Assembly (NCBI GenBank): GCA_022701365.1
Contig: JAKUHH010000068.1
Coordinates: 435,189 to 499,188 of the forward strand
Direction: 5' to 3'
DNA length: 64,000 bases
Source: Mycocentrospora acerina
Lineage: Eukaryota; Ascomycota; Dothideomycetes; Pleosporales
Made by a program: the position numbers and the translations under genes. The first letter of the stretch is position 1; every line of letters begins with the position of its first letter. The notes under the pieces were generated by a model. The model was given only the letters and a program-made list of their open reading frames with translations, was not told the DNA's origin and did not search any database. Of this stretch, positions 22,899 through 35,300 are shown piece by piece.

Positions 22899-24125
22899 AT
22901 GTCTGCCTCAACATCCCCCTCTCCCATCCCACGTCAGCGTCTCAGGCAACTTCTGCCCACCGTCTACCTTGGTCGTTACAAAACCGGACCCAAGAACAGC
23001 TTGACAGACATTCCTGGAGTCTTGGTCTCTACGCAGTCCATCCATGAGTCTCCAATCTACCCAAATGCTGACGCGACATCCATTAACACTGGCGTCACCA
23101 CCATTCTCCCCCGAAAAAATTGGTTCAGGAAAGCATGCTTCGCCGGCATTTTTCGCTTCAACGGCTCTGGCGAAATGACAGGCAGCCACTGGATTGAAGA
23201 AAGTGGCCTCCTCCACTCACCTATTATCATCACTGGAAGCTTCGGTGTCGGGTCAGCCTATAACGGCATCTACGAATATGGAATCCGAGAGAACCAAGAT
23301 AAAGACGGGAAGGTAGATTGGTTCCTGCTGCCCGTCGTCGCCGAGACGTTTGACGGCTTCCTACACGACATGACCAAATTCGCCGTCACTCCTCAGCACA
23401 TTGTAAAAGGTATCGACGAGGCAAGCAGCGAGCCCGTTAATGAGGGCAACACTGGTGGAGGAACAGGCATGATCTGCCACTGGTTCAAAGGCGGCACCGG
23501 ATCCAGCAGCCGTATCATCCCCGGCGAGAACGATAAAACATACACTGTCGGCGCGCTCGTACAAGCCAACTACGGCAAGATGCTCGACTTCAAGATCTCT
23601 GGCGCCCCAATCGGCCGCCTGATCTTCCAAGAGCAGGAACGCAAAGTGAAAGAGAATCCAACAGACCCTGAGCTTCTCGCTCAAGCGTCCCTCCTCTTCA
23701 AGGTCGCAGAAGCAACAGATAAGAAGGAAGGAAGCATCATCGTCATCTTAGCCACCGATGCGCCACTTCACCCCACACAACTACAGCGTCTGGCGAAACG
23801 TGCAACAGTGGGGCTGTCCCGCGTTGGCGGATGGGGCTCAAATCCATCTGGCGACATCTTCCTTGCGTTCTCGACAGCGAATGAGCTGGATGTGCAGACT
23901 GACACTGCAGGAAACAAGGGACTGGACCCGTGGGTGCCGCGGGAAGTAGGGATCACAATGGTGAACGACCATACCATTAATTCGCTCTTTGAAGCGGCTG
24001 CGGATGCAGTCGAAGAAGCGATTCTGAATGCAGTGTGTATGGCGGAGAATATGAATGGGAATGGGAATCGGATTGACGCGCTAGACCTGGAGAAGGTGAA
24101 GGGGCTGATGGAAAAGTACCTTTAA
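22899..24125 (+). CDS. P1 (S58) family peptidase, DmpA/BapA type
   Basis: Single exon, 408 residues. DmpA-type enzymes are N-terminal-nucleophile aminopeptidases acting on D-amino-acid esters/amides or beta-peptides; they are made as a proenzyme that cuts itself before the nucleophilic Ser or Thr. Here the site is Gly278-Ser279 in KKEGSIIVILATDAPL, which would give alpha (about 30 kDa) and beta chains. Other family motifs: NTGGGTGMICHWFKGGTGSSSR (near residues 186-207), VGALVQANYGK, and RVGGWGSNPSGDIFLAFST near the C-terminus. No signal peptide, so probably cytosolic. Such genes are common in bacteria and scattered in fungi. The start is the first ATG after the TATA box and leader. Confidence 0.93.
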   Translation: MSASTSPSPIPRQRLRQLLPTVYLGRYKTGPKNSLTDIPGVLVSTQSIHESPIYPNADATSINTGVTTILPRKNWFRKACFAGIFRFNGSGEMTGSHWIEESGLLHSPIIITGSFGVGSAYNGIYEYGIRENQDKDGKVDWFLLPVVAETFDGFLHDMTKFAVTPQHIVKGIDEASSEPVNEGNTGGGTGMICHWFKGGTGSSSRIIPGENDKTYTVGALVQANYGKMLDFKISGAPIGRLIFQEQERKVKENPTDPELLAQASLLFKVAEATDKKEGSIIVILATDAPLHPTQLQRLAKRATVGLSRVGGWGSNPSGDIFLAFSTANELDVQTDTAGNKGLDPWVPREVGITMVNDHTINSLFEAAADAVEEAILNAVCMAENMNGNGNRIDALDLEKVKGLMEKYL

Positions 24126-26002
24126 AGGATGGGTGTGCTAGAGTTCTTCGTTCCAAGTTAGGATGTGACAAACCCATAGATTGGCTTTTGGTCAGCTGCC
24201 AAGTACAACTATATCCAACACACTTCGGTCCCATAATCTGTACCACTAAATTACTGCATGTATTATGGTTTCACCGCATTTCCAATCACGCACGGTTAGC
24301 AATATTGAGAAGAGCCATGTATTTCCAGGCTTGAGCACTTTGACACAAGTTTTTGCTGAACGAGTTAAATATGACTAGATTGAATCTAGTGTACGGGATG
24401 CACACATGGTGCTTCACTACGTCGCCCCCACCCGCGCAGGACAAGCTATCAAAATCATTTCATGCTTAGAACTTGGCTGAAGGCTGAAGTGCTTACGCAT
24501 AACGAGATGGTCAAGCCATGTACATTTACGAAAACGACTGCATTAATTGGAAAAAGAAAAGCTTGCTTCGCATCCTCGGGCGACCTGCTCTCCTCCCGCG
24601 CCCTACCGTCTTATAAGTGGGCAGTATTACTTAATATCTGTCTTGTCGGTTAACGCCATGGACAAAGCATCTTTCACACAGTATACTGTCATCCCCCGCA
24701 TGGCGAGTGCGAAGTGCGGGACCTTCGCGTTCAGGCGGTGATGGTGGCTGAGGTCGAGACTCATCATGCCTTCGGAACAACAAGCAACGGCACTTCAGTT
24801 GGAAAACACCATCTTGGCCCCTCAGATGTACGCAGCAGGTGTAGCGCAGAAAGGCGTGAGAGCCGCCACTTGAGCAGCCCACACCATGTCGACATGCCCG
24901 TCTCCGTCATACCGGCATTACAATGCTTGACACCATCGGGTTTCGAGTAGGAATCGTATCGGAGTTGTCTCCGAGCCAAAATGTCGTGGACGTGTTTGTG
25001 CAATTAACTATAACAATATAGGTACATCGATACGAGAAACTGTAATGGTCAAAATGCATATGCAGATTATGGGATTGCGCAGGATGGGAAATCCCATGCG
25101 CACGTGTAATGGAAAAGCGCGGTTATGGAAAAACTAGCATGCATTAGAACCCCGTTGTACTGCGCGATCTTGAACGCCTCCGGCGATCTGGCCCCCCTTG
25201 TACTGGTAGGACAGATCTCGATGGATTGCATGGAAACGTGTCGATTTCTGCAAAGCCTGCTTCGGTAATTGAGGCCTGCGTATGGACAGGTGGGATAAGA
25301 AATTGTCATCGAGATGAGTTTTACCAAGAGGGGTTTCGCCGGCTGGGCTGTTCAGATCAATGGGTTGATGAGATCATGGTTTTGAGCATCGCAAGAGGTG
25401 GGCAGGTGGCATTTGTGATTGACATGATAAGTACAGCACATGGAGTGTTAGCCACGATCGGAGATTGTGTCGGGCCTGTAAAGTGGCACCATATTACAGC
25501 AGCTCCCTGAGCGGTTCCTGGAGGGTTGGGCGGAGGGAGTAGCGCCGTTTGCAACGTGCATTGTTTGCTTGACCCGATCTTCATCTCTGCATGCTGATCT
25601 CAACTCGAACCCCGCGATGGCAGGACTGCATGCGCTAGCTGTGACGAGTCAGCATGAGGAAGACGAGACACAAAAGAGCCAGAGCCAAACAATGGAGCCG
25701 CGGAAACGCAGCCTGACAGATATAGGTGCAGTTGCTGCATGGCATTGTGAAGCAGTTAGGGGCGGATGCTAAGCTTTGTCGTCTTGGCTGGCTTCTTCCG
25801 GTCCAGAACGGCCCTTCTCGCACCCCCCGAGTTCTGGACGCCAGAGGGATCAGACCATCGGCGGCCACAGTAAGCCGGGCCTCTCAGCGCCCAGTTAGGG
25901 ACCATCAGCTTTCTAATAACTGTGCAGCCTACCCCATGAAATCCCATGCCCACTCGCAGACGTCACAACTTTCTCATGGCGATCTCTTCCTCTTGTAGTA
26001 CA
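24126..26002. other. intergenic region, 1.9 kb
   Basis: Only short unsupported reading frames. The sequence just before 26003 (a T/C-rich run ending in TTGTAG) resembles a 3' splice site, so the HMG-box gene may have a spliced 5' leader starting in this region. No transposon or RNA gene recognised. Confidence 0.5.
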
Positions 26003-28558
26003 ATGCCTGAGCTGACCAGGGTCTTGGACAGACTGGGCTTGAATGAGTATCTTCAAATCCTCACCGAGAATGGCTTTCACAGTTGGGAAACTGTGGTGGA
26101 TATTACCGAAGAAGACCTTACTGCAATGAATTTCAAGCTCGGACATCGACGAGCATTGCAGCGAGAGATTGCTACATCTCGAGGAGTCCCTTCATCACTG
26201 TCGTTGGAACCTGAATCTGAATCATCCGTCGAGCCAATTTCCCTCTCAGTCACTGCTCTTGAAACCTGGACAAGGCAAACGTCCACACCACCACCGCCTC
26301 CACCACGAGAGAAGAGAAGATACAGGCGCCATCCCCGACCCGACCCCCAAGCACCAAAAAAACCGAAAACAGCTTGTATGCCCTCCCTCATTGTCTGTCC
26401 GAATGAGCTGTCTTTAACGACTCTACAGACGTGAATTTTGCCGACAAACTCCGCACAGACCCCGGAGTCAGCCAGCTCTCCTTTGTGCACATTGCACGAG
26501 AAGTTGGTCGAAGATGGCAAGAGTTGGCACCCGAGCAGAAGCGAGTGTGGGAAAGCAATGCCGCCCGGACTATGCAAGAGTTTGAGGCTCAGATGGACGA
26601 ATACAAGAAGACTGATGAGTGGCGCAAATATCAAGTATACCTGAGCGACTTCAAATCCCAGCAGTCGCCTGCGGGTACGGGGAAGCGCCAGACTGCAAGC
26701 CGATCAGTATCGCACGTCCCAAGAGCAAATTCACGTGCTAGTCCCGATTCCTCCGGCAGTCCGACTTCGTGGCCCTCAAACTCTTCAGCGCCCACCGAGG
26801 CTGAAGTCTGCCATAATGCTCTTACACTAGCATTTAGTGAGCTGGTCTCACTTCGAGGAGAGATTCTTAACGAGGGCTCGCAAGCGTATGATGAACTTCA
26901 TTTACCTTCCGAAGAGCTGACTCGTCGTGCAATGTACGCATTTGTTCGAGGGACTGGATCGCTATTATTTATGTGGACTTATGAACAGATTGACGAAATT
27001 CTCGATCGAATCTACAGGCCACAAAAAAGGGTGGATGCAATGACCCTCGCGGAATGTTTTACAGTCGCTGCGATGGGCGCCCACTACGATATGGAATGCT
27101 TCCCCGATCGGATTAGAAAAGTCTTGTATGCGTCGGGTACTCTGCACTTTCATGAGAAGACGGCTCGACAAGACTATCTACGCACTATGCGTCTACTCTT
27201 ATCAATGTCTTTCTACGCGCTGCTCGAAAAGCACATGAGTGCAAGATATCTAATTGGTAAGCTAATATTTCAGCTCGAAAAGATAGACAAGTACTGACGC
27301 GTTCCCCTAGCGGCGGGTTTGCAGATAGCTCGTTGGAAGTGTCCGTCTTTGCACAAGCCCAATCGTGCATTGGCAGATGAAAACTGGAGAAGAGTCTTTC
27401 GAAGTCTCATTTTCATGGACAGTTGGCTTTCATACACACTGGGTTATACATCAGAGGCTACGCCCAATGACATACAGGTATGTAGATCAGTATCTTTCAA
27501 TGGTACTGTTGCTAATTGGCTCAGATTGCTTGCTCGTCGTACCGACCCGATCCAATCAATGTCGATGAGCTCATCCATTCACAGACTAGTAAAATTGGCC
27601 TGATAGCGGCCGAAATTTCAAAGACATTGGCATCTCCAGAGCTTGCTACTCGGGAGAACATTACCATGCTCACCCAAAAGTTGGAGGTTTGGCGTACGGG
27701 AGTGCCTATTATGCTACAGATCCCAAGTCTTACTTCTAATAATCCCCCAAGTTTGACACTATATCAGAGACGAGCTGTCCTGATGGTTCATGTAAGCATC
27801 TCAATCATAAGGCATCAATTTGATTCAGAACTGACAACTCCGTCAGATCATGTACCTCGGAGCGCTCATTTTGCTATATCGCCAGTTACTCGTTGCAACA
27901 GCTGAGACCCAGCTGACAGATGGCGCGGCATGGAGTCTAAACTTTTCAGTAGACGATTCACGAAGGTATCGAAATGAATGCGCCATCGCAGCTCAACAGA
28001 TCATCCGTATTCTGGGCTTGATAAACTTCGATGGCACATTGACCAAGCGCTGCTGGCTGATCATGTGAGTATAGCTCTAGTCGCATATAAGCAGACCACA
28101 AACTGACTTCCGACTATAGTTACTGGTCTTTTTCATCTGCCATAGTTCTCCTCTTTAGCGCAACAACAAAGCTTATGGACAGTCAGCCCGACGGCATCGA
28201 GACAGATCTTACGTACGCCAAAACATCCTTGGATGTGCTAGAGCAATGTCGCAGCTTCGAACCGATTGCAGCTCGGTATCTCGACATACTCTGGCCATTG
28301 CATGACTCCTTGCGCGACGTGCATCAGCGAATAGTTGGTAAGGCGAAGACTAGCATTTTCTCCTTGCTGCAGGCGAACTCTGGCCTCCCGAGCCCTCCTA
28401 TTCTCATATCAAAGCAAGAGATGGGTCCAATATCTGAGAAGCTCTCAGTTCTTCTCACGGATCCTTTTGGCCGCAAGCAAAATATGTTCGGTGGCGACGG
28501 GAGTATGAGGCGCTTGCTGAACGCAGATGGCTCCTGCTCGGTCTTTTGGTGGAAGTAA
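26003..28558 (+). CDS. SAM + HMG-box + fungal regulatory domain transcription factor
   Basis: Six exons: 26003-26375, 26429-27256, 27311-27477, 27525-27791, 27847-28064, 28120-28558; all phases agree, 763 residues. N-terminal SAM domain (about residues 2-60: LTRVLDRLGLNEYLQIL, ITEEDLTAMNF), a Pro-rich basic linker, an HMG box (about 118-195: PKKPKTAYVNFADKLR, VGRRWQELAPEQKRVWE), a Ser-rich spacer, then a long helical region like the fungal-specific transcription factor domain (RRAMYAFVRGTGSLLFMWTYEQ, FRSLIFMDSWLSYTLGYTSEA, NADGSCSVFWWK end). The SAM domain suggests self-association or partner binding; the HMG box binds DNA. It is likely a nuclear regulator; similar architectures occur in other filamentous ascomycetes, but targets are unknown. 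An in-frame ATG at 25946 is possible but lies before a likely leader splice site. Confidence 0.87.
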
Positions 28559-29821
28559 GAAATGAGTGCCATACGGTGGAAACCAAGAAATTGGTATTCA
28601 AAACGGCGCTACTAGAATTCGGGAAACAACGCCTGCAGAGGCTAAGTAGAAGCCTACCGAGTTGCAAAGATTCGCGTGACTGCGATCCAGCAGCTGCTAC
28701 GGATCCCGCCGTCATCCCAGGATATTGCGGAGCAGTGGCTGTGCAAGCGTCAAAGAAACTCATCGGACCTTGTTCCGAAATGGCACATGACCAATGCAAA
28801 ACAACCGCGTCTCTTTAGGCTTTGCTCTAATTGAACATCGCAACATTGCAGAACAGCCTTCTGGAACTCTTTCGGGCCGAGGAGAGTCAGATTTGAGATG
28901 TTTGTCGGGAGGCTTTTACTTTTTCGGCGACGCGAACCGAAGTGCAAGAGTATTAACCTGGATTGGCGATCACGGGAGTGTCCGTAGCGCTGTCGCGAGC
29001 TATTTTCGACACAAACTCACCTGACGAGGGACACCGATCTATGGATTTCAAACTATATCCGAGATCGATATACTGGAACTTTGGGACCCATGCATCGCCC
29101 ACACGCGTGCGGCAATTCGATGTCTTATGTGGGGGGTGAATGATCGGGAGGCGTTTGGATGGTACGCTGAGTGGAGTGATTGACTCTTTCATAGGCTGAG
29201 CGAGTGTTTGTTGTCAGCACGCCATTTGTATCTAGGCGCCAGATTTGGTCGCAGGCTTCCGCGTACGCGCAAGCCGGTCAGCTATTGTTAGAGATTAGAG
29301 ATGCTCATGGCAAAGTGGCTGTGGGCTATATCCACTATGAATGTTATCATCTCCACACCGACGAAACGGCTCAACGTCTGTTCATCACCGACGTCGAGCG
29401 TATTATCGTTGAGTTTCTTATCGTGCTGCAATCTAGCAGTCGCCCTAAGCACAAGAGGAAGCAGCGAAAGACTTCCTTGTGACAGCGTAGTATACCACTC
29501 GAGTGAACTCGAATCCTGCCGTTATGCATGCATGTCCACGACGGTGCGGCTCTGGGCGAGCTGGCAGAAAGGGGGGTCTCGATTTCCTGGTGCGGACCTC
29601 TAGCCGGCCCGCACTAAGCGTCATTTCGTGCCTGATTTGCGCCCAAGGTAAATAAGGGAAGGCAGTCCTCGACTAACCATCGCAGTACTTGCCCACTTCT
29701 TACTTCCCCAATTACATACATTTTTTCTGTGACGACAAGGGCGTGTCCGCTGCGATCGACAGGGAATCAATGCGAACGTTGTTCAGGGATTTCACTGCGC
29801 GACCAGTACCAAGCGACCAGG
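28559..29821. other. intergenic region, 1.3 kb
   Basis: No supported gene. A second open frame overlaps the end of the HMG-box gene and runs to 28818 (see findings). The rest shows nothing recognisable. Confidence 0.5.
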
Positions 29822-30922
29822 ATGGAGCAGATCAACGGCCAGAGTCCTTTTGCGATCCCACTTGAAGATGTCGAGGCGTTGCATGCGTCCGAGGGCTTTG
29901 CTGCTTTGAGGAGCTACTTGGCCAAGGATGCACAGTATGTTTTAACCCCTTCTTTGTGTTGCCCTGAGGGGTAACAGGTCAACACGTGACTAACAACATC
30001 AATAGTTTCTGCACACAACATTCGCGTTGTGATGCACAGGAAAAAGAAACATGGCTGTTGCATCGGGACCTGCTGCACGCGCTCATCATGCCCGTCGTCG
30101 AGCTGTTCAAGCGCGCCTCGGCTCTTGCTGAAGCGGCTCTGTGTACCCACAAAAGTGAAGATCTGGAGCTAGCGTTTGCCGGGGAAGCCCGGGGTGCATT
30201 CCTCTGTCTGCAATGCTTCATTCATGAAGAGGAGGATTGGTGTCGAACACGGGGGTGTCCAGGTACCGTCTCCACGTGTTGGCTATCGGGGTCGTTATCC
30301 ATGAACCTGGAAACTAACACATGTGATAGCTTGCGTGACAACAGCAACACTCAGCACGGAATCACACATTCGTCTCACAATCGCCGCATCACTGCTTTCC
30401 ACTGCTTCAACTGCCTCGCCTCACTCTTCCCCTGCCACATCGGCCGCCTCGTCGCCGGCCAGCACTCCCATCTCCGAAGAGCGTTCATCGGCCCGCACCC
30501 TCCCGCCTCTCCCACACATTCTCCCTGCCCTCCGCGAAGCTCTGTCTGCGGATTCCTTCTGGGGCCCAGACACCTGGTCGTACCTACTTTCGCGCGCCAC
30601 ACAGCTCTCTGCTGGTATACAAGCTCTCATCACCTCATGTGTGGACCTCGAGTCTCTCGTGTCGACACCCGCTCCATTGAGGCGTAATATCACCACACCC
30701 GACATGCCTTTCGTGGTATCTGGCGCGCCAGAGGAGAAAGGGGTCAAGCTACGCAAAAGCAAGCTGGCTAAGCGCCAACTACGACTGGAGAGAGAAGAAA
30801 TTGAGCTCATGAGAAGAATTGCCATGCAGTGCTGGGCGAGGGCGCAGGTACCCAAAAAGATTCGAGGGGAGATGCTGGGCAGAGGAGAAGGACCAAGAAG
30901 TAGGAGTCTTACTTGCCCCTAG
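29822..30922 (+). CDS. protein of unknown function, Cys-containing
   Basis: Three exons: 29822-29934, 30006-30262, 30330-30922; 320 residues. I do not recognise the family. Visible: an N-terminal part ending FAALRSYLAKDAHF, a central stretch with spaced cysteines and acidic residues (CTQHSRCDAQEKETW, FLCLQCFIHEEEDWCRTRGCPACVT) that could bind a metal, a Ser/Thr/Ala/Pro-rich linker, and a highly charged helical C-terminus (KLRKSKLAKRQLRLEREEIELMRRI). The alternation of conserved-looking and low-complexity parts suggests a real nuclear or cytosolic protein. Both introns have good GT..AG ends and keep phase. It lies between the HMG-box factor and the ABC transporter, all on the plus strand. Confidence 0.7.
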
Positions 30923-32313
30923 GTACTGATATTAATCTGGCGCTTTGGATGCAAAGTTTTGGCATCGTGTTGGAGTTGGGGAGTTTGCTGAATATGATAC
31001 CATGGAGCACCGCTTCGTTTTTGGGTAGTGGGTTGGTTGGCAGGTCAGGTCTGGGCGTCGGCGTTTTTCCTTTGTTTGTATGCCAATCAATCTAAGCAAG
31101 GTCCTAGAAAAAGACCCATTCTTAATTTACTCAGACTATCTGCATCCTAATCGTTCTGTACTGCGTGTAATCTGCTTCATCGTTTGCTGTAATCGCGCAC
31201 TGTCAGTGCGTGTTGAAAGGGCTTCAGGCGTTAAGTGGGAGAATTTCAGGCGACCAGAAATGCCCGTGTGCCGTGCAAAAAAAGGGCGTCCCTTCCCCAC
31301 CCAAAAAGGGGCACAGAAGTGCTCAATGTCGAGAAATCATTTCCTTTTTGAATATTGCGGTTGCGGTAGTGGTGCACCGGTCAGGGTAAGCTGCATAATC
31401 GAACGATGAAAGTGAGTCCCAACGACAATCCTCGCCTCCCAGCGTCTTCGGGTTGACAGCTGACCTCCTGCTTCTTGTGGGTCACATACGTTTCCTTGTT
31501 CCGTGCGACTTCGTGCGGGTTGTTGCTGTTTTCATGAAAGCGCAGATGAGTTGTTGAAAGTGTAAGGTAGAGTGAACATGGAAGATAGCCTACCAGCATA
31601 CGGTATATACGAAAATATGGAGCATGAGGTGTTTGGACACTACTCATTGGCCAGTTTAACGATAATAGAATACGCGTATATCATTCTTAAAGCATCGCTA
31701 ATGAAGCGTGGTTCATCACGTGCATTTGGTCGGTGCATCGGCTACTAATAAATTCCGTCCGGCGTTCTCAATCTCGTTATGCCCGTGCGTAAATGTATGC
31801 GAAGCATCCTTCGCATTCGCTTAGGAACCGAAGAGTCAATGATTCATTCCAGGCAGACGCGCGGACGTAGCGAGGATTTGAAGCCTGTAATATCGCAAAT
31901 TATCGGTGTAGGGTATTTTGACAGTGTGTGTGTAGCACTCAGTATTTATTTAATGCGTCCCTTTAGTCGTTCTTGCCTTTCTTCGTCCATAGAATTCAGA
32001 AAGCTGCTCTTGTCCCGTTCTGCAAGGCTGTCTCAGATCCTCTCGTATTCCCGTATTGCCAACGAAACATACGCTGCATCGAGGTCGAAGCCCGGAACCG
32101 GCAACGAAGCTTGACACCGCTGTCTTTTCCTTGTCCAGCCTAGCGTAACGCCTTCGACGAAACTTCGAGAGAGTGGCGTCGGGTGTATTCCATTGCCGCG
32201 CCGCGCAAGGTGGGTGAATACGGTCGACATCCCCGGTGGTATTTGAACTTCTGGACACCAAGGACGCAGCGACGAGCAGGAAATGCCCTGCGCCTGACTG
32301 GATCACTCACAAC
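30923..32313. promoter_or_regulatory. intergenic region upstream of the ABC transporter
   Basis: 1.4 kb that should hold the ABC transporter promoter. No gene seen; I found no clear drug-response element or TATA box that I would defend. Confidence 0.4.
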
Positions 32314-35300
32314 ATGGCTGCTATTTCCCAAACATCGTCATCGACCTCAGGAGAGCCCGTTGATGAGAAACATGGGTCGCCTTCTGAGCAGGCCAAGCCA
32401 GTCACGGCGAATCTCAGCGAACAGGAGAAGGACATTATCGACAAACAACTGACGGCACCGAATCTGACAGTTGGGTACTTTTCGTTATTTCGCTATGCTA
32501 CCAGCAAAGACCTCTTTATCATGACCGTGGCTGCTGTTGCTTCGATAGGGGCCGGCGCGGTCATGCCACTTATGACGGTATGACTTTCAGATTTCCTCTC
32601 AAGAACCAACTCTATCTGCGTATTTTTTTTTGGATATTGCGGAAACTTTGTGAATTTTCTTGAAGCCTGTCAAGTTTTCGGACGTTTTTCTTCTCGATAA
32701 TTTTTACGAATGGATGCGTGTACTCCTGTCACATAGGCTAACGCATTGTAGCTTGTGTATGGCAACTTTGCAGGTAGCTTTACAGGTTTCTCTGTGAACG
32801 CTTTTGCTGCGCAACACTTTCAAGATCAAATCAATACAAACGCTCTGTATTTCGTCTATCTTGGTACATATTATCCCTTCCTCATGTCCTACACCTTTTA
32901 ACAGTTGTAGGTATTGCGTCTTTTGTATTCTCATATATCAGCGTTATTGGCTTCTCCTACACCGGTGAACGAATTACCCAGCAAATTCGAGTACTCTATT
33001 TGCGTGCTATTTTCCGGCAAAACATTGCCTTCTTCGACTTTCTTGGATCTGGTGAAATCACGACCCGCATTAGTGCTGATATGAATTTGGTCCAAGATGG
33101 TATTGGGCAGAAGATTGGTCTTTTCCTCACCGGATGCTCCATGTTCGTTTCTGCAATCATTGTTGGCTTCATCCGTTCGTGGAAGCTCTCCCTGATCATG
33201 CTATCAGCGACCGTGGCCATGGTGCTCTTGATGGGTATCAACGGAGCCATGATGAGGAAGAATCAAACGCAATCGATTGACGAATATGCCGTAGCTGCTT
33301 CCTTGGCAGAAGAGGTCTTGTCTTCAGCTCGTAATGTTGCCGCATTCGGAACCCAAAAGCGACTTGCACAAAAATACAAGGTTTTTCTGGACAGGGCCTC
33401 GAAGCTGGACTTTATGGCTAAGTTCTGGCTATCGAATATGATTGCGGGGATGATGGGCATTCTTAATCTGCAATACTCCCTAGCGTTCTGGCAAGGAGAA
33501 CGATTCTTGAAGAGCGGCGAGCTTGGGGTTGGCAACATTCTCACAGTAGTCATGTCCACGATGATTGCAGGTATCTCCATTGGACAAAACTTGCCACATA
33601 TCCAGGCGTTCGGCGGAGCCACCGCAGCCGCTACCAAGGTCTTCAATACGATTGAGCGTGAATCCCCCATTGATCCGGAGACGGACAAGGGCGACATTCC
33701 CGAGAGTCTTGTTGGCAACCTCGAATTCAAGAACTTGAAGCACATTTACCCATCTCGACCTGACACCATAGTTCTCCAGGATTTCAATCTGAGCGTGCCG
33801 ACGGGCAAGGTGATTGCGCTTGTTGGTGCATCTGGATCTGGCAAATCGACTATTGTTGGTCTTTTGGAACGTTTCTACCTTCCCATGGAAGGCCAGATCC
33901 TCCTAGATGGCAGGGACATTACAACACTAAATCTGAAGTGGTTGAGGCAGCACATGGCCATTGTCAGTCAAGAGCCTGTTTTGTTCAGCACAACCATCTA
34001 CGAAAGTATTGAGCACGGGCTGGTCAACACGGAATACGCAGACGCACCAAAGGAGAAGAAGATGGAACTTATCGAGAATGCAGCAAGAACGGCCAACGCA
34101 CACGACTTCATCAGCGACTTGCCAGAAGGATACGAGACCAAGGTTGGTGAGAGGGGAAATCTTCTCTCTGGCGGCCAAAAGCAGCGTATTGCCATTGCCC
34201 GTGCTATTGTGTCAGATCCGCAAATTCTGCTTCTTGACGAAGCCACAGCAGCGCTAGACACAAAGTCTGAGAGCGCTGTGCAGGAAGCACTGGACCGCGC
34301 CTCAAAGGGACGTACGACGATTGTGATCGCTCACCGACTTTCTACTATCAAGAACGCGGACAACATTGTCGTCATGGCCAAGGGCCTGATTGTGGAGCAA
34401 GGCACACACATGGAGTTGATTGACAAGGCGGGTGTTTACGCCAGTCTTGTTCAAGCTCAAGAGCTTACCTCCAAAATCCGACCCATCAGCGACTCTGTGC
34501 CTCAAAACGAAAAGTCGTTTGTGACAGACAGCGAAAAGCCTAATCTGATTCGGACAGTGACCTCTGCCCCATCAATTGTTACAAGGAAGGACGAAAAAGA
34601 GCTAAAGTACGGTACATGGGAGCTCGTTAAATTTGCCTGGGAAATGAATACTGGCGAACACCGAACCATGTCTCTCGGACTGGTCTTCAGCTTTTTGGCA
34701 GGCTGCAACCCAGCCATCCAGGCCATCTTCCTTGCCAACTCCATCAACTCGCTATTATCGCCAGGGACTTCGCTAGGCGGGCATGGCATTGGGTTTTGGT
34801 GCTGGATGTTCTTCATGTTAGGCATATGCATTTGGTCGTTCTACTTTATCCAGGGATTGACACTGTCGCGAGGATCCGCGTAAGTGCCCATCACATCGTA
34901 CTATGGGAATGTTGCTAACGGAATTTAGGCGTCTGATTGGAAGCGTGAGAAACCGGGCTTTCAACGCCATGCTTCGTCAGGTAAGTCATTGTGATTACAG
35001 GTGGCTTCGTATGTCCGAATTCTAACAGCTCCCAGGACATGGAGTTCTTCGACGGTGACACTGTAACGTCTGGAGCCTTGGCCAGCTTTCTTTCCTCGGA
35101 AGCGAACCGTCTTGCTGGTCTCAGTGGTTCCACACTCGGTACGATTGTCAGTGCGGCCTCGTCCATCTTCGTTGCCATTATCGTTGCCTGCTCTTTCGGA
35201 TGGAAGCTCGCTCTTGTCTGTACTGCGACCATCCCGCTTGTGCTGGCTTGCGGATACTTCCGTTTCTATGCTCTTGCCCGTATGGAGAAGCGCACCAAGG

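Noticed and set aside
17671..24125. A sphingolipid or secondary-metabolite gene cluster around the ceramidase
   Set aside because: The neighbours are a splicing factor, a generic SDR and a peptidase; no synthase, transporter or pathway regulator of such a cluster lies here.
25946..26002. An upstream start for the HMG-box gene
   Set aside because: The SAM domain begins right after the ATG at 26003, and the bases before it look like a 3' splice site, so the extra residues are probably leader sequence.
28559..29821. A decayed transposon between the HMG-box gene and the next gene
   Set aside because: No terminal repeats, target duplications or transposase/reverse transcriptase motifs are visible.
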